Shown here one piece after another: positions 35,001 through 48,337 of a stretch of DNA of 64,000 nt. Made by a program: the position numbers and the translations under genes. The stretch is from contig JAPEVF010000214.1 in assembly GCA_029747585.1 (NCBI GenBank), positions 3,749 to 67,748 on the forward strand, in the 5' to 3' direction. Below the pieces are notes generated by a model. The model worked only from the letters and a program-made list of their open reading frames with translations, was not told the DNA's origin and ran no database searches. The stretch's first letter is position 1, and every line of letters starts with the position of its first letter. The DNA comes from Pleurotus djamor. Its lineage: Eukaryota > Basidiomycota > Agaricomycetes > Agaricales > Pleurotaceae.

Positions 35001-38000
35001 ATGTTTAGTCGGATAAAGCTCTTAGCACACGTTAGTACTGACTTTCGAGATGCTTGACGGGCATTGTGGTATGTGAGGAAGAAGAAAGGTGGTGGTCGCT
35101 GTGGTCGACGATGGCAACGGAGGCACTGGCGTGAGGGGCTTCTTCGCTTATGTAATCAGATGTATGTTGTTCCCAGGATTGGCGCCTGCTTAGCGCTCGA
35201 ATCCTGAGCCGCGTACATGATGCATACTCCAGTCGCGTCGCCTTCTCTCCTCCTTCCCTCCACCTCCAACGCAGAACAATCGTTGTGCAGGATCAAATCT
35301 AGAAAGAAGCTCTGAGGATGCATGTCTTCCTTGGTTTCGACGTGATCACCATCGTGTGCCACCTTGATTCCTGTTGAATTGGGTAAACTCAACAGCAATA
35401 TCTCAACAGCAGCAGCCATGCGCATATAACGGTGCCGGACGCGTCGATGACAGCTCGGAGAAAATGTGTCTTACTGGCTCAAGGAGGAATTAACCATTCG
35501 CACTTCCATTTCCCTTTGTCTTTGGGACCAATTCGATTCAAGCGTCATGTGTCTCTCTGGAGCCTTTTGTGTCTGATTTGGCGTCGTCCGACTCGACTGG
35601 GGACGGACAAGATGGGCCCAACGGTCCCATGCTCAGTCTCTGGCATCTTCTTGATATCTTGCACGGATCCACCACCGAGCATCCGGAAACTTGATGCCAA
35701 GCGTCGTCGGTGCGCGTTTGGACTTTGGTCGCTCCTTAGTCGTCTCCATGTTCCCAAGAGTTGCATTCATTGGTGCTATCCACCAACCGGAGTGACTTGC
35801 CACTCTCACAGTAATGCATCCAATATCACCGACATCTCGTTTCGAACATCATATCTGCCGAACGTCGCAAATATAGGACAAGAGACGAGGCATTTGGGAA
35901 TATCTGCGTACCGGTCATATGTGGTACCGTTAGTCGCCGGAGGGCCATTGGAAGCTATCATTCCAACCGTTTCTCAGTCCATGAATGATTCGTACGAGGT
36001 TTCCCCGCACGGTCCTTTGGGCCGCCAGGCCAGCTGCTTACGGTCGGCGAAATTCCGCTACTCCCATGTTCAACTACATGCCCTGCTTCCCCGCAAATTT
36101 CTCAATACCCCACACTCGTCATGTCCTCAACCCGACTGGCTGCCACGTCCTGTTTCAATGAATCAATTGCATGGCATCATGGACATTGCTTGGAGAACCA
36201 TCCGATCTGGGCCCATAATTCACAATGGAACGTTCGCCTTTTCTGCGCCTTTGCTTACACCCATCGTGTGTGTATCTGTCCGATTTATGTCGCTTCGTTT
36301 TCTAAAGGGGTGGTTTTTTCTCAGGACTCACCGTGAAGGCTACAGTCCCGATTTCAGACTGACATGGAATTCGGAATGTTTGTTGTTGATCCGACAAGCT
36401 CAAGTTTGCCACGTTCAGTCCTTCCTCAGTTGGATTACTTGACCGGCTCGGATTATTTGCTGCCCCCAATGCGTGTAGGCTCCGAGCGATGCGCATATGG
36501 AGGAACAAATGCTAGCGCCCCTCAACAGCCTCGTCACTTCTCACCACAAAGCTGAAATTATTACCCGAGTACGCCTAGGCCCAACACAATATTGTTTACT
36601 GACACCTCCTCTCGTATCCTGCTCGGAGCCAATTGTCATGGGGGGAAATAGAGTCGTACGAGCACGAGCTAAACCGGTTGCTACCTCGAACGTTCCGAAG
36701 AGCTTTCTTCCTAGCCTTACTGTACCATTTTGGGCATACTTCTATCGATCCACGAGGAGGTAAGCTCTCAGAACATGCCATCCGATGGAACAACGTAGAC
36801 GTTTCTCTTATATCAGAGTTAGATATCATATCTTTCGTCCTGTCGGACAGCACAGGATCATGAGGTCTGTTGTAGGTGTGTTCACAGCATGTCCATCTCA
36901 ATCTCAGCAAATTTTCGGTGATTAACAGTCCAGTTTGCTTGGCGTAGGAACTGTCCAACGTCTTCACTGAGACCCAAATGTGCTATCCGAGAGACTCGGT
37001 GCTCGATTCAATGCGGTAAAGCGGGAGTTAGCGCCTAAAGCATCATGCTCACCATGGTTTGCTACATCCCGTGACAGCCGTTGCCTCCAGCCACAAGATT
37101 CTTTCTCATGACAGCGTTGTAGGAAAGCTTGGCCAGCGCTGATGTACCACTGGCCTGGACCCCACATCGATAGGAAGAGTAATATTCGCGCGAAGAACGC
37201 CCACTTGTGAACGATGAAGCATGCTCCCTCGTCCACGATTTTTTGGCCTGCATGTTATAGAAGCTCGCCCATATGATGATGAACAACGGCATGGCTATCT
37301 AACTAGACAATGCACAAGATCCCGACATCCCCCAACGAGAAGGGCTCCGATGCGGAACGTTGACTACTGGGGAAATCTCTTTGACAGCCAAACCGGCAAA
37401 CATCATAATGGCTTGAAGGGGTAGTGGGCTACACTACTTCCCTTCTTGGGATTTCGCAGAATATCCTACACCGACAAACCCAATGCGTCTCGCACTTGCC
37501 CACGTCAACCATCGGAACCGACTCTCTCCAACATTTGTCACCGCCCGCGACACTATATCGCACTGACAACAATCTATCCTACGCCCTTGTATCAATTGAC
37601 TGTAAGGCTCCGGCCAACATTCGGAAATTGATCTACCCAGTCCGCCTGCGTCTCAACTGTCCCACCGAGCTCAGAACCTCTACTCACGACTGGGACCTAT
37701 TGATGACGACACCTATCTCGGAGGAACGTCGGTTCGTTTTAACAAGAAGCTATCCTCCTCAAGCCTCGACTTTTCTATCGTTAAGAAACACGCTTAGGCA
37801 AGTCCATCATCCCCACCGTCTTCTGAATTATACTTAACTCCCACCACCGCAGTATTTGCATCATCGCGAAGGATGAATGATGATGACGTTTTTGCGCGGA
37901 AGTCTGTGACGTATGTGTTGCCCACTTCAATTTGGTGTATCGCTGGCTTAAATCCACGGCAAGTGATCCGTAAGAGTACAAGAAGAGTCCCAGAAAACAA

Positions 38001-40764
38001 CTCAAGAGATACTGCGCTTTCTCATGGTGATACCTCGGAGTCCAGTCCAAAGCCCTTCTCCCCTCTCTAATTATACCTGCCAGTAAGCCTGGTCAATCTC
38101 ACCCTCTCGTTCGTGAGGCACTTTCAGGCGCGGTCATCAACGATGCTGATGGTCGTGTAGGTTCCATAAATATGTGAGAAGTTCCCAGAGGGCAGCCCTC
38201 ACCGGGACGGGTGGGTGATGTGCTCTCGGAACGGATGCCGGACTCCAACCTCGCTCATCCCGATGCCCTTCATCCTCTCCGATAATTGCTGGCTTTGGAC
38301 CCTGACTGCTGTCGACGATGGCCCCAACATTGTGCTCGGTTTCCTGTGTGTGTTACTCGAGCTGGCAAAGGCTCGTATCTCAGACGATCTTCTCGCACAC
38401 CCATGTCGGGCGATCTTCGGCCTCACATTGTATTCGCCCTTTTTCAGGCATCAGAGTCTATCAATGTTGGCATCTAATAGTAGGTATGCGGTCCGACACA
38501 TCTCGACTGTCTGCGACGAGGATCACATACTTGGTCATAGGATTCTCCTGCCGAATGCCCCCAAAATAAACTTCCTTCTGGCTGTGCGTATTCAATATGA
38601 CGCAGTCTATGACCACCTAATACTATTCAATCTAATCACACCACCAAACTACTGTTTGCACCACCTATGCAGTTCCTACTTCAATGGTAACTGGCCCCCA
38701 TACTTGAACCCATACTTGAACAGGCCTTTCGGAGAAGCACGAGGGTTGGCGTGGGGAGGTTCCGGGCCATGGAAAAAATTCTGGACCTGCACTTTTTGCG
38801 CCAAGTGCTTCTCTGCTCCTGGCCTGATACACACGTTTGCTATTGAAGACAGAGCTACTCACGCCTCTGTGCGACCTGCCATGGCGGTCCTTAATACCGA
38901 TGTCTCGCGTTGAGATAGCTGCTCCGCTGAGCCCGAACGCTACACAATCGTGATTAGGCTAGCGGACCGAAATCGATAGTAGTCAAGGTTGAGCTCGCTC
39001 CCACAGCCAGATGGCTACGATGCCCCAGTCAGTGCTTTCATCCCAGAGGACTGCATTCCGCTTGTTCGCGGCAAGTTCCACGAACGCTTTACCCGTCTCT
39101 CTCTCCGACAGTTTTGTGATGCCTATCCTGACTCCTGGTCCATCTCTCCCCGCATACGGATTGAGCGCCTTCGCTCACCGGAGGACTATCGCATCGCTGC
39201 CTTTAGTATAGAGATTGGACATGCCATCCGGGTTTCGAATTCGCTTCCAGGAGGCTAAAACAAACTATCATTCTACTAGAACGTCAATCATATGGTACAC
39301 GACCTACTATGCCTGCCAATCGCCCCCGAGCAAATAGTACAACACGCTTCTGATGATAGTCTTCGTTCTTCTTCGCTCCACTCCCTTGAGGGAAGCACAA
39401 ACGGCTAACGGTGGACTGGCGCTTTGTGCGCCGAAGAAGTCATCAGCTTGGGAATTTGCATGCGAACTTCAAGAAAAAAAGCTCGTGTTAGCTTATCAGT
39501 GGACTAGCTTACATCTACAGTCAGGTGCATGCGAGGCGGAGGTAGAGGTAGAATACCAGCTGTTGACATGCTCGGTGCCGCAACTGCCAACCTCTTGAAA
39601 CAGGAGATAGACGAGGACAGAAGGATCCAAGCCTATACCCCTCACCAGAAGCCCAGGTAGCTGCTCTCCGTGACTTCCCAATAGATTGCTAATGCGAGGG
39701 GATCCCTTATCCATCTCAGTAATCTTTCAGCTTGTATAGAAAAGCAAGGCCACCTTGGGCACGTAGTGGTACAGTTGTGATCACATACAAAGGCACTTTG
39801 CGTGAGTCTCCATGATTGATGATACCCTTTGGTTGTATCAACTGTACCTTGCTCTCAAGAATCAAAATCTAGCAAATGTCCTTTGCATTCGAACCTTCGT
39901 TTGACCCCCCAACTCCTTCTCATTTCAGGAGCTCTGCTGGATCCAACGGATGTGATCTATACAGAGTCGATGTTATCAGTCAAGATTTTGTGGTTCCGAT
40001 CTCGCGAAAGCGCAAAATTGAGATTGTAGTAATCGATGTTCATCGGACGATGGAACCAGTGATGGCTTGGTCAGAGAGTCGATGGTGACCGGTGACGCAC
40101 TTGTCCATCTTCCATCTGATCAGGAAGCGCGCAAAGACCGAGCCCAAAACCACCACAATCGATATCGCAACAGCTGGGTACCTGGTCATGAGTCCATGAA
40201 TATGATTGAAAGCGGCGATGGCGACGTGAATCTGCGGGACGTCCTGGTCCAAGGCTATTATTGCCTCAAAGATATGGATTGAAAGGACGATGCGTCCATG
40301 ATAGGAGATATCTGAAGGAACAGTTCAACGACCGTACAGCAATAGGGTAGCCACTGGAGGTTTCTGCTTACTTGAGTGGATGAGTAAACGGCCATTGGAC
40401 AGGCCATTTGTCGAAGTAAGATCGAAGACTAGGGTAAAGGGGGACTACTTAGTGAAAAGGGGCGCGATCCCTACTGGACGTTCGTGTCACGGTTGATCGC
40501 ACCAGAGGCTATAGCAGCCTGAAGTGGGGATGGGCTAGGTTCAATGAGGGGGAGGAATGAGCTTTGCTTCGATTGCTTGACGGAAGCCTATGTTTCGTCG
40601 ATATCGTCAAGGACGAAGGGTAACACCGTTGTCACGGAGATTATGAGGCTGTAGCGCCGAAACTTCACGGCCAGCACCAGCCAGCACCGGAGCAGTGGAA
40701 ACATATCCCGCGAAAACAGGAAGAGGACAAAATAATTGATTAGTCCGTATTCAGTATAGGAAAC
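35001..40764. other. Gene-poor region upstream of MKT1, no supportable gene
   Basis: The first few hundred bases are the MKT1 promoter. The long plus-strand frame at 35432-36442 (336 codons) has no motif, is interrupted on either side by dense stops and has amino-acid composition unlike the genes in this window. Other fragments (36497-36860, 37424-37837, 38215-38913, 38989-39258) cannot be joined convincingly. The stretch may be an old, heavily decayed transposable element, but I see no terminal repeats, reverse transcriptase or transposase signature. Confidence 0.4.
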
Positions 40765-42684
40765 CTAATTCGCATTGATAGCAGACGTCATCACGTCCAA
40801 CGCAGCTAACTGGCCCCATGTCGTAAAAGACTGCGATGGACCATGCCAATTGGATGAATAGGTGTTCCCGTTCGCCGCGAGATCCAAGAGCGCGTTGTAC
40901 TAGAGAAGCATCAGAAATGACAGTTGGTGATGAACCGAAGCCCAGGAAAATGGATACTCACTTGAACGTCAATATAACTGTGCACCAGTATTCGCAGATC
41001 GTTATTGGAACTACGCTCAAATGCTTCATGGAGTCCTCGGATGAAGATGGCTACCAAACAGGGGTACAGTCAATGGATGATTGTGATATTGTGAACGTAT
41101 TTGGCGTACCTTTGAATCCTACACCATCGTTGTTTGAGCCCGGACTAGATCCTTCGGTGATGATACCATCGCTTCCTTGCCAAGGCGCGTTCTTCGTGGC
41201 AGCGACCAACACGTTCGACATTCTGCAAACCATGCTTCAATCAGCGTCGNAAAAAAAGACTGATAATATATGAGACTCACAAGCTTGTCCACTGGCTGTC
41301 TCCAGTAACGTGGGCGAGCACGCTCAACCCCTCAATTAGCTTCCCGCTGTTGTAAGTAAACAACCAACTAGCCGGCGAGCGGCTGCAATCATGGGCGTTG
41401 ACAGTATCGAGTGCTAGATTGTTCGAGTTGATATTCAGAGAGCGCATCCAGTTCGCACTCTGGATAGCGGCGGTGGTGTACTTTTGGTCGCCTGTGATTT
41501 CCGCAAGGTACGCTGAGAGTCTGTAAGAAGGGTGAGTATGAGGGTGGTGGCACTTCATCAGAGAATCTACGACACATACGTGATGTATAATCTACAGAGG
41601 ATGAAGTGAGTAGGAAAGGCTGAGTGAAGGAAGAAGGGATGACTGACGTGGTGGTAACGGCATTGACCCCCATATCGTCAGAAACAGGCCTCTGTTCATG
41701 AAGAGCGCCTTAAGAAGACTTGCGTAGAATGTAATTCCCAGACGACTGACCCAGAATACACCTCCTGTCATCGTCTCTACGAAATCGATGTCAGCGTCCA
41801 GGAGGAAGCCGCTCCAAGTCAACCCACTCACTTCCTTCACAAGTCCCAGCAAGACTCGGAGTTTTGGACGGATGCTTGCCTGCACTGACTTGGGCGGGGG
41901 TTATCACACTACAGGCAACAATGAGCGCGACCAAAAGGGCTGAAAATAAAGGATACGCACAAGTTTCTGACATGGTTCCATGTGGCCACGGCATGAGACA
42001 GTATGGTTTGATCTTTGTACGCTCTGAACGCGTAAACTGCGGCAGTTGCCCACCACCTTAATCATCGAATTAACTCGGAGTATTTCCAAAAGGTATCTGG
42101 GCCACTCACATTGCGTCATCATTGTACTGATCATAGACACTCTATTAGCGAGCTAATCCCCAGGGATACAACACAGCACATACCCTATGTTCGAGAAACA
42201 GAAAGTCAGTTACTCAGAGCACTCGATAGCGGTGGCCAAAAACGAACTGGAATTTATCATAATTCGCATTCAAGCGAAAGGCCGTGTTGAGGTTTGATAT
42301 GACTCTGTCTTTGTTCACTGTGGTACCAGCTATTCTATCTTGGTTAGCCAGGACAGACCAAACATTTCCCGACTGCCAAAAGCCGATGCCTGTCCGTTCA
42401 CATCCGTTCAATCGAATGTCGTTCGACAGAAAGAATACATACCATTAAACTCTGCATTCGCTGTGTTCAGTTGCGGCAAGATAGCATCTATAGCAGCCTG
42501 GGCGATGGAAACACGCTCGCTCAAAGGTCTTGAGTTGCTGAATTTCTGGTTCCGCAAAGTTCAGAGAAACACGAAGCGAGTGAATGAAAGTACTCACCCT
42601 CCATGACAGAGGTACACCGAAATCTTGGGCATTGACTGACCCCATGAACACGATTGAGAGGAAAAAAGTGAGGACAGGAGCCAT
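40765..42684 (-). CDS. GH76 family secreted alpha-1,6-mannanase-like enzyme
   Basis: The protein has 394 aa with an N-terminal signal peptide (MAPVLTFFLSIVFMGSVNA). I place 14 exons (minus, 5' to 3'): 42598-42684, 42443-42545, 42248-42389, 42184, 42110-42141, 41961-42056, 41832-41908, 41751-41764, 41648-41691, 41580-41591, 41281-41520, 41110-41222, 40962-41050, 40765-40899. The GH76 fold is shown by IGFWQSGNVWSVLANQDR, the catalytic adjacent Asp pair in YDQYNDDAMWWATAAVYA, YLAEITGDQKYTTA, NSNNLALDTVNAHDCS, EGSSPGSNNDGVGFKAIFIR and the terminal WHGPSQSFTTWGQLAALDVM. GH76 enzymes cut alpha-1,6-mannan or act as mannan transglycosylases (fungal Dfg5/Dcw1) in wall building. Exons of 12 and 14 bases are clear; a single-base exon at 42184 is needed to keep frame, otherwise the gene has a frameshift. 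Transcribed divergently from the SDR gene. Confidence 0.88.
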
Positions 42685-43425
42685 ATTGGGGGAACGATAG
42701 TGGCAATAGCATCGTCGTAGCGATGTATTTAAGCATCATGTTTCGGACACAAGGAATTCCGGCTGTGATCATGCGGTGGTTTCAGCACTGGGAAATCGAA
42801 CTCTCGAAACGCTGTTCTTCGGTTCTGCTACCACATGGGAGAAGGTTTGTTTGATATTGGTTTTCCGAGAGGTGGAGTAGCTTAACAAGCCATCGGATGA
42901 GAAGCACTGGCCTAGCGACGCGTCTGCGACTGGAGCAGCATGACACAAATGGTTCGCGACATCTAGGTGGGCTTCACCGCATCACCTCGGATATATAGTT
43001 CATTGGAATCAGAAATAGTATAAGAACTTATGGAAGTTCAACGTTCGGGGAAGGGCCTGGACGGTCTGTAGTCTGGTGAATCCACTTGTCAGCGAAAACA
43101 TCAGAAGCAAGGTGAGGGATGCCAGACACCAGTAAACCCACATCATGCCTATTCCTCCTCGCGACTTTGGACAATTACACGATTTTCCAGCCACGACTAT
43201 CTTCAAGCTTTAAGTTGGCCGACGATGGTACATGGTGGTTTGAACCCAAGTTAGACGCCGTAGCCCGTCATTTCAGTGACACGTTCGGAATCGTCAAAGA
43301 TTGGGAGGGTCTGGTGACTTCTCCTCATGCAACAACCGGGGTTTCCATTGCCGTTATAAAAGGCAGATATGGTCATGACTCGCCCGCAGTCAGCTTAGCT
43401 TCAGCCTGCAACACACCAAAACTCT
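42685..43425. other. Divergent promoter region between GH76 and SDR genes
   Basis: The 741 bp spacer between two start codons on opposite strands probably holds both promoters; a tatttaag-type TATA-like element lies near 42723-42731 for the GH76 gene. Part of it (about 43040-43260) recurs in degenerate form at about 21150-21510. Confidence 0.5.
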
Positions 43426-44702
43426 ATGTCTGCAAATTCTGGAATTGCCCAGCCTCAGCGACGCGTCGCGATCATCACTGGTTCTGCCCGTGGAATAGGC
43501 TACGCTACCGCTGCTAGACTCTTGGAAGATGGTTTATTCGTTGTTATCAATGACATTCCCTCCAAGGCCAGCGACATTGACAAAGCCGTCTCCCAGCTTG
43601 AACAAAGAGCCGTTGAACTCGGGTTGGTACCGGCGGCTGGATCCTCTCGCCCGGCCGTCCTAGGTATCTCTGGCGATGTCTCGAAGGAGACAGACGTGGA
43701 GAATTTGGTAACCGAAACCGTTCGTGTGTTTGGTCGCTTGGATGTGGTAGGCTTTCATGGATACCACTGAAGTGATCCATATTTGAGTATCTTTTACTAG
43801 ATGGTGGCCAATGCAGGAATTGCATTGGGCAAGAAAAGCATCATTGACGGTGAGTTCTTCAGTGTGTATCACCGGCTGCTGGTCTGATTTGCTGCCTTTG
43901 ATAGCCGTTCCAGAAGAATGGGAGGGTCTATTTTCTGTAAACATTCGCGGTGTTCTCCTCTGCTATAAGCATGCCGCTCGTCAAATGATCAAGCAGAATG
44001 TTGAGCACGGGCGCATCATCGGTGCGTTACCTTTACCTAGCTGTCTAGTTCCTTCATTTACCCATTGCAGGGGCGAGTTCCATGGCCGGACTCCGAGGTT
44101 CGCGGTACCGTTCTATCTCTATCACAAATGATATGAACCCGACAATGGTTTCATAGGGAATCCGGGACAAGGTGCTTATTGTGCATCGAAGGCCGCAGTC
44201 AAGTCTATGACACAAACTCTCGGTGCGATCATCCTGCGCCAACGGTTCACCTCACTCAGACCATATCTATCTAGCCATGGAGCTTGCGGACAAGTCCATC
44301 ACGGTTAATGCGTATGCACCGGGCGTGATCGAAACTGATATGAGTCAGTTACTTCTTTGATCGTTTCACTATGCACCATAAACTCAGTTCAAACGATAAT
44401 AGCAACCACTGCGTACGATGCAAGCCATGGAGGAACGTGCAGCTTGGTCAAACAGGTAAGCTCTCAATTTGACCGGTACACTTGGTGCTGATGGACCTCT
44501 AGCTGTATGGCGTTCCAAATGCGAAGGTTGCTTCTCCAGATGTGGTCGCAAGCATCGTCTCTTACTTGGCCAAACCTGAGGCACATTTCATTTCTGTGGA
44601 GTGGTTCCTCTTGGTTTTCTCATCGCAAATACTGACTATGCCCAACCAATTTAGGGTCAGATTATCGCTGTTGACGGTGGCCTCATAGGTCCCTACCAGT
44701 AG
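43426..44702 (+). CDS. Short-chain dehydrogenase/reductase (classical SDR)
   Basis: Nine exons: 43426-43746, 43801-43849, 43905-44021, 44071-44097, 44157-44222, 44275-44343, 44388-44455, 44503-44595 and 44655-44702, giving 285 aa. The Rossmann NAD(P)-binding motif TGSARGIG is at residues 18-25; NAG follows at about 111-113, the catalytic Y179-x3-K183 sits in GAYCASKAAVKSMTQTL, and the substrate-loop motif APGVIETDM is near 204-212. The C-terminus ends in the usual GQIIAVDGGL. Length and motifs fit the classical SDR branch that includes acetoin/diacetyl reductases and 3-oxoacyl reductases; the exact substrate cannot be read from sequence. An Ala/Gly-rich insert (PAAGSSRPAVLG) precedes the DVS motif. 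It sits head to head with the GH76 gene. Confidence 0.9.
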
Positions 44703-44884
44703 AAGACCCAAGCATGCGTACTCTCACCTCCGACTCTTACTCTAAGGTTGTCGTCGGTATCGCGTCTCTGTAGAGTAGAGTATGTTCAACATAATGACAA
44801 GCTAACTCTATCCGTTGGAATGAGCTGAAACACGTACAATGCGACACGGAGCGTCCTATGAAACAACTTGTGTTTACCCATAAA

Positions 44885-44960
44885 ACAAGCTTCGACGCAC
44901 CAGGTGCGTCGTGTTCCCCGTGAATAGGAGGTTCTCCTGTAAAATAGGAGATCCTATCAC
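44885..44960. repeat. Cluster of short inverted repeats between SDR and DH-PH-FYVE genes
   Basis: Two adjacent inverted repeats are visible: CGACGCACC-A-GGTGCGTCG (19 bases, symmetric apart from the centre) and ATAGGA-GA-TCCTAT, with an additional aggag/ctcct pair between them. They lie in the 525 bp spacer before the gene at 45228. They could be transcription-factor sites or 3'-end hairpins; no function is shown. Confidence 0.4.
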
Positions 44961-45227
44961 CGATCGACGGATCGTGCTTTCGCAAGACTTCTTTCCTTTC
45001 GACCACCACCTCACTTTGGCCGTGGCTACTGAGCTTTGAACGGCTCCGCCAGATTCTGGGGCAAGATACTGCGAGCAACGCTCACTGGTCCTTTCGTTTT
45101 CCTTGCCAAATTGGGATTACTGGGCCCGATAGCCGTAAACACCGTCTGGCGTCATAGGGCGAGTTGTTGCCAATTCTCTTTCTGTTTCGGAAATGTCTCA
45201 TTTGCGGTCCTAAAAGAAACATTGAAT

Positions 45228-48167
45228 ATGGCCGCGTCGAGCGTTAGCTTTCCAGCTACGGATCCGCCTAGCAAACTCGTCCAACCTGTCATCAGACCGC
45301 CTCATTTACCATTTCGCCGAATCTCGTTACCAACGGCTCCGTCTGTGGCTCACAGAGAGTCTGTTGTCAGTGTCGCGTCCTTCGAGTCTCTACCGGAGGA
45401 GGAGCAAACGATAGGATCGCCACATGGTTCACTGCCGACCACGCCTGTGAAGCCACGACATCGTTCGAGAAGGCGGGACGCCTCAAGTCGACCTCGGAAC
45501 GAAGCGCGTGAAACGAAACGACGGCAGGTCATAGCTGAATTCTATGAGACAGAGCGGGCTTATGTAGAAGGTCTCGAGCTCATCTATTCAGTGAGTCCGC
45601 CTTTCCGGCGTGACGATCATAGTTGCTAACTTCTCGAAGCATTTCCTTACCCCGATTATTGCTTCTCTGGACACCGACCAACCATTACTGGATCGCGCCA
45701 CCCTCACCTCCATCTTTTCGAATTTCATAGATATCTGGAATCTTCATCGTTCACTCTTCTCTGCTCTGACAAACCACATTCACTCGGACTCGTCTTCATG
45801 CAACCCACCACCATTATCACCCATCCTTCTCTCGCATTTCCCATATCTCTCACTTTATAATCCGTTCGTCACCGCATTCCCCTCTTTAATAGCGACATTG
45901 AACAGTCTCATTACACCTCCCCCTCCTGGTCGCGTCAATTCCGCGTATAATGCTGCTTTTGCGGCTTTTCTCGTTGTGCAAGAAACGGATCCCCGTTGTG
46001 GAAAGCTCAAGCTTCGAGATTGGCTTCTGACGATCGTACAACGGTGCCCTCGGTACCTTCTTTTGCTGAAGGACCTCATTAGCTGCACAGCAACTGATGA
46101 CTCGGAGCATGCCCAACTTACCACCGTTCACAACCTCGTCTCGAAGAGTGCGTCTTTCAATGTTCCTTCACCTTTCTTGACCACTTACTCGTCCATACTA
46201 GTCACACTTTCCTTGAATACGTCTCTGCACACTCACGCCCAGACACTAGCCTTGCTAGCTATTCAACGTTCAACCCCGAATCTCCCTTTCCAACTGATTG
46301 TCCCAGGCCGCTCCTTGATCAAACGCGGACCGCTCCTTCAACTTGAGCAAAGCAAGCAGCCTTGTGATAGGGAATTCCTCCTGTTTTCTGACTGTCTCGT
46401 GTGGCTTGCGAGTGAAGATTCAGAGAGGGTATGGAATAAAGTTGGCTGGGGTGGTGGAAGTGCTTTGGCCCCTGGAGTTGGGTTTCCGCCCGGGCGACGA
46501 CCGTCTATGGTTCGAACGCGCAGTAAAAGTGAAGCAGAGCTATCGATGGTTCGGGCGAGAGATGCTATGAAGGATGTTCCACGGCCGAAGACGTCTGCTA
46601 AGAGCGCGTATTTACATCCGTCTCCGAATGGGATCAGGAGGTCGGCGAGTGGAAATGGTGATGACCGGTGGTTGTATAAGGGGAGGGTCGAGCTGGTGGA
46701 TGTGGAGGTTATCGTCAGCCCTCCACATGAAGAGGGCGAAGAACGTCGCTTCGAGATCTTGAGTCCCCATGGAAGTTTCGCTCTTTACGCAGGTACGGCT
46801 CTACACTTGTGGTTATATCTCACTCAGGTGTTCACAGAGAGCGAAGCTGAGCGTGACGAATGGGCAGCTTGTATCCGTCAAGCCAAATCCCAGATTATGG
46901 TCGCTCTCAATATAATGCACCCCCATTCCACCTTAACCTCTTCGGCGTCAACCAACCATCTTCGGCATTCACTTCAAGCTTTACCTTATTCCCCTTCGGA
47001 CGAACGCCTCGCCACTGTGAAGGAATCACACCCTCCATCGAAAAAGAATCTGTCAAAGTTTAAGAGCAAGAGAGATCCACTGGAACGACGCGGGAAGGTT
47101 GATCACTGGGTACCTGCGATTTGGATCCCGGATGAGAAAACGGAAGGGTGTATGAGGTGTAATAAACCGTTTGGTTGGCGACGTAGGCGCCACCATTGTC
47201 GCTTATGTGGAAGGTGTGTCTGCGCAGCTTGCTCGGAGCGGGTGAGATTTTTTTTTCGTTTCGATGGCTGACCATTGACTTACCTACCCTCCAGACCTTT
47301 TTCATTTCGGACGCCACTTCCAAGAACTCTAGCAAACCTGCACGCGCGTGTAACGCTTGCTACGAGACGGTCTTCCCGTTGTTAGAGTCGCCGGTGGAAT
47401 CCTCTGTAGCATTCGCAGATAGGCCTATAGATTCGCTGAACACACTCAGCAGCGTTCCGCCTCTTCTCTCTGTCCCGGCTGGTCCTTCTCCATCAACATC
47501 AACTCCACATGCGTTGATGGCCATCGATTCTCCATCTCATTCTCCGCACAAGCCCGAACGCTCAGATCATCAAGGAATGGCAGAATCTAGAGATAAACCC
47601 GAACGACTACGGCTACGCACGAGCTCACGTCCCAGAAGTTATCATCAAATCTTATCTGACTTTGAGCAAGAGGGAAAAAACAACAGCCTCCACAACAACG
47701 GAGGTCGGCCGCCTCCGGAAGAACTCGAACCTGTGCACGAATCCTCAGAACCGACGACTTTGCGTAAAGAAGTTGAAAATGTTATTGACTTAACCGCGTC
47801 ACCGCCTTCTACACCACCTTTACGAAAGGAGGACACTGCGAGACGACATCAGCGGTTCTCTGTTCCTGCCGTCGCACTGCAAACCACCAGTGTCACGGCG
47901 CATTCGGTTGCGGTACCCTCAATGGACGGTGGGGAAGCGTTGAACAGACGGAACACCACAGATGCGGGAGCTAGTGGCAGACTCGCTGGTAGATCCAAGA
48001 GATTTTCGTTGGTTTTGGCTAGGTCTGGTAGTCATATTCAGGAAACTTCAAATCGTAGGAAGCATTCAGAAGTGCATGATGAAGGACATGGTAAAGGGGA
48101 TCTGGGGATAAGCGTAGCAGCGGGGAAGCTGAGCGAGCTCTTGGGTCGGAAGAAGGAAAGAGTTTGA
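45228..48167 (+). CDS. RhoGEF (DH)-PH-FYVE protein
   Basis: Five exons, 45228-45590, 45640-46147, 46202-46792, 46838-47241 and 47295-48167, give 912 aa. A Dbl-homology domain spans about residues 100-300 (RRQVIAEFYETERAYVEGLE, LHRSLFSAL, RDWLLTIVQRCPRYLLLLKDL), followed by a split pleckstrin-homology domain (about 315-535; GPLLQLEQ, REFLLFSDCLVWL, RFEILSPHGSFALYAESEAE). A FYVE zinc finger lies at about 580-660, with the signature RRRRHHCRLCG and eight spaced cysteines, splitting across the last intron. The tail is Ser/Pro-rich. Such proteins activate Rho/Cdc42-type GTPases at membranes carrying phosphatidylinositol 3-phosphate, controlling actin and polarity; this is the FGD-like architecture. 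The start at 45228 is chosen because residues upstream in the open frame look non-coding. Confidence 0.92.
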
Positions 48168-48337
48168 CAGTGTAGCCGTGGGTTTGGTGATTTCGACGTC
48201 TAGCATATGGATATTTTCTTTCTCATGGATTTCATTAGGTGTATTTCTGTTTCTGGGCACATATATATGTAGTTTTGAATGTATATTTTATCTTCCAGGT
48301 TACTTTTCCTATCGCACACAGCACCAGGGTAAGTATA

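Noticed and set aside
35432..36442. Plus-strand open frame of 336 codons
   Set aside because: No motif, no start context and composition unlike the real genes; several overlapping frames of similar quality on both strands.
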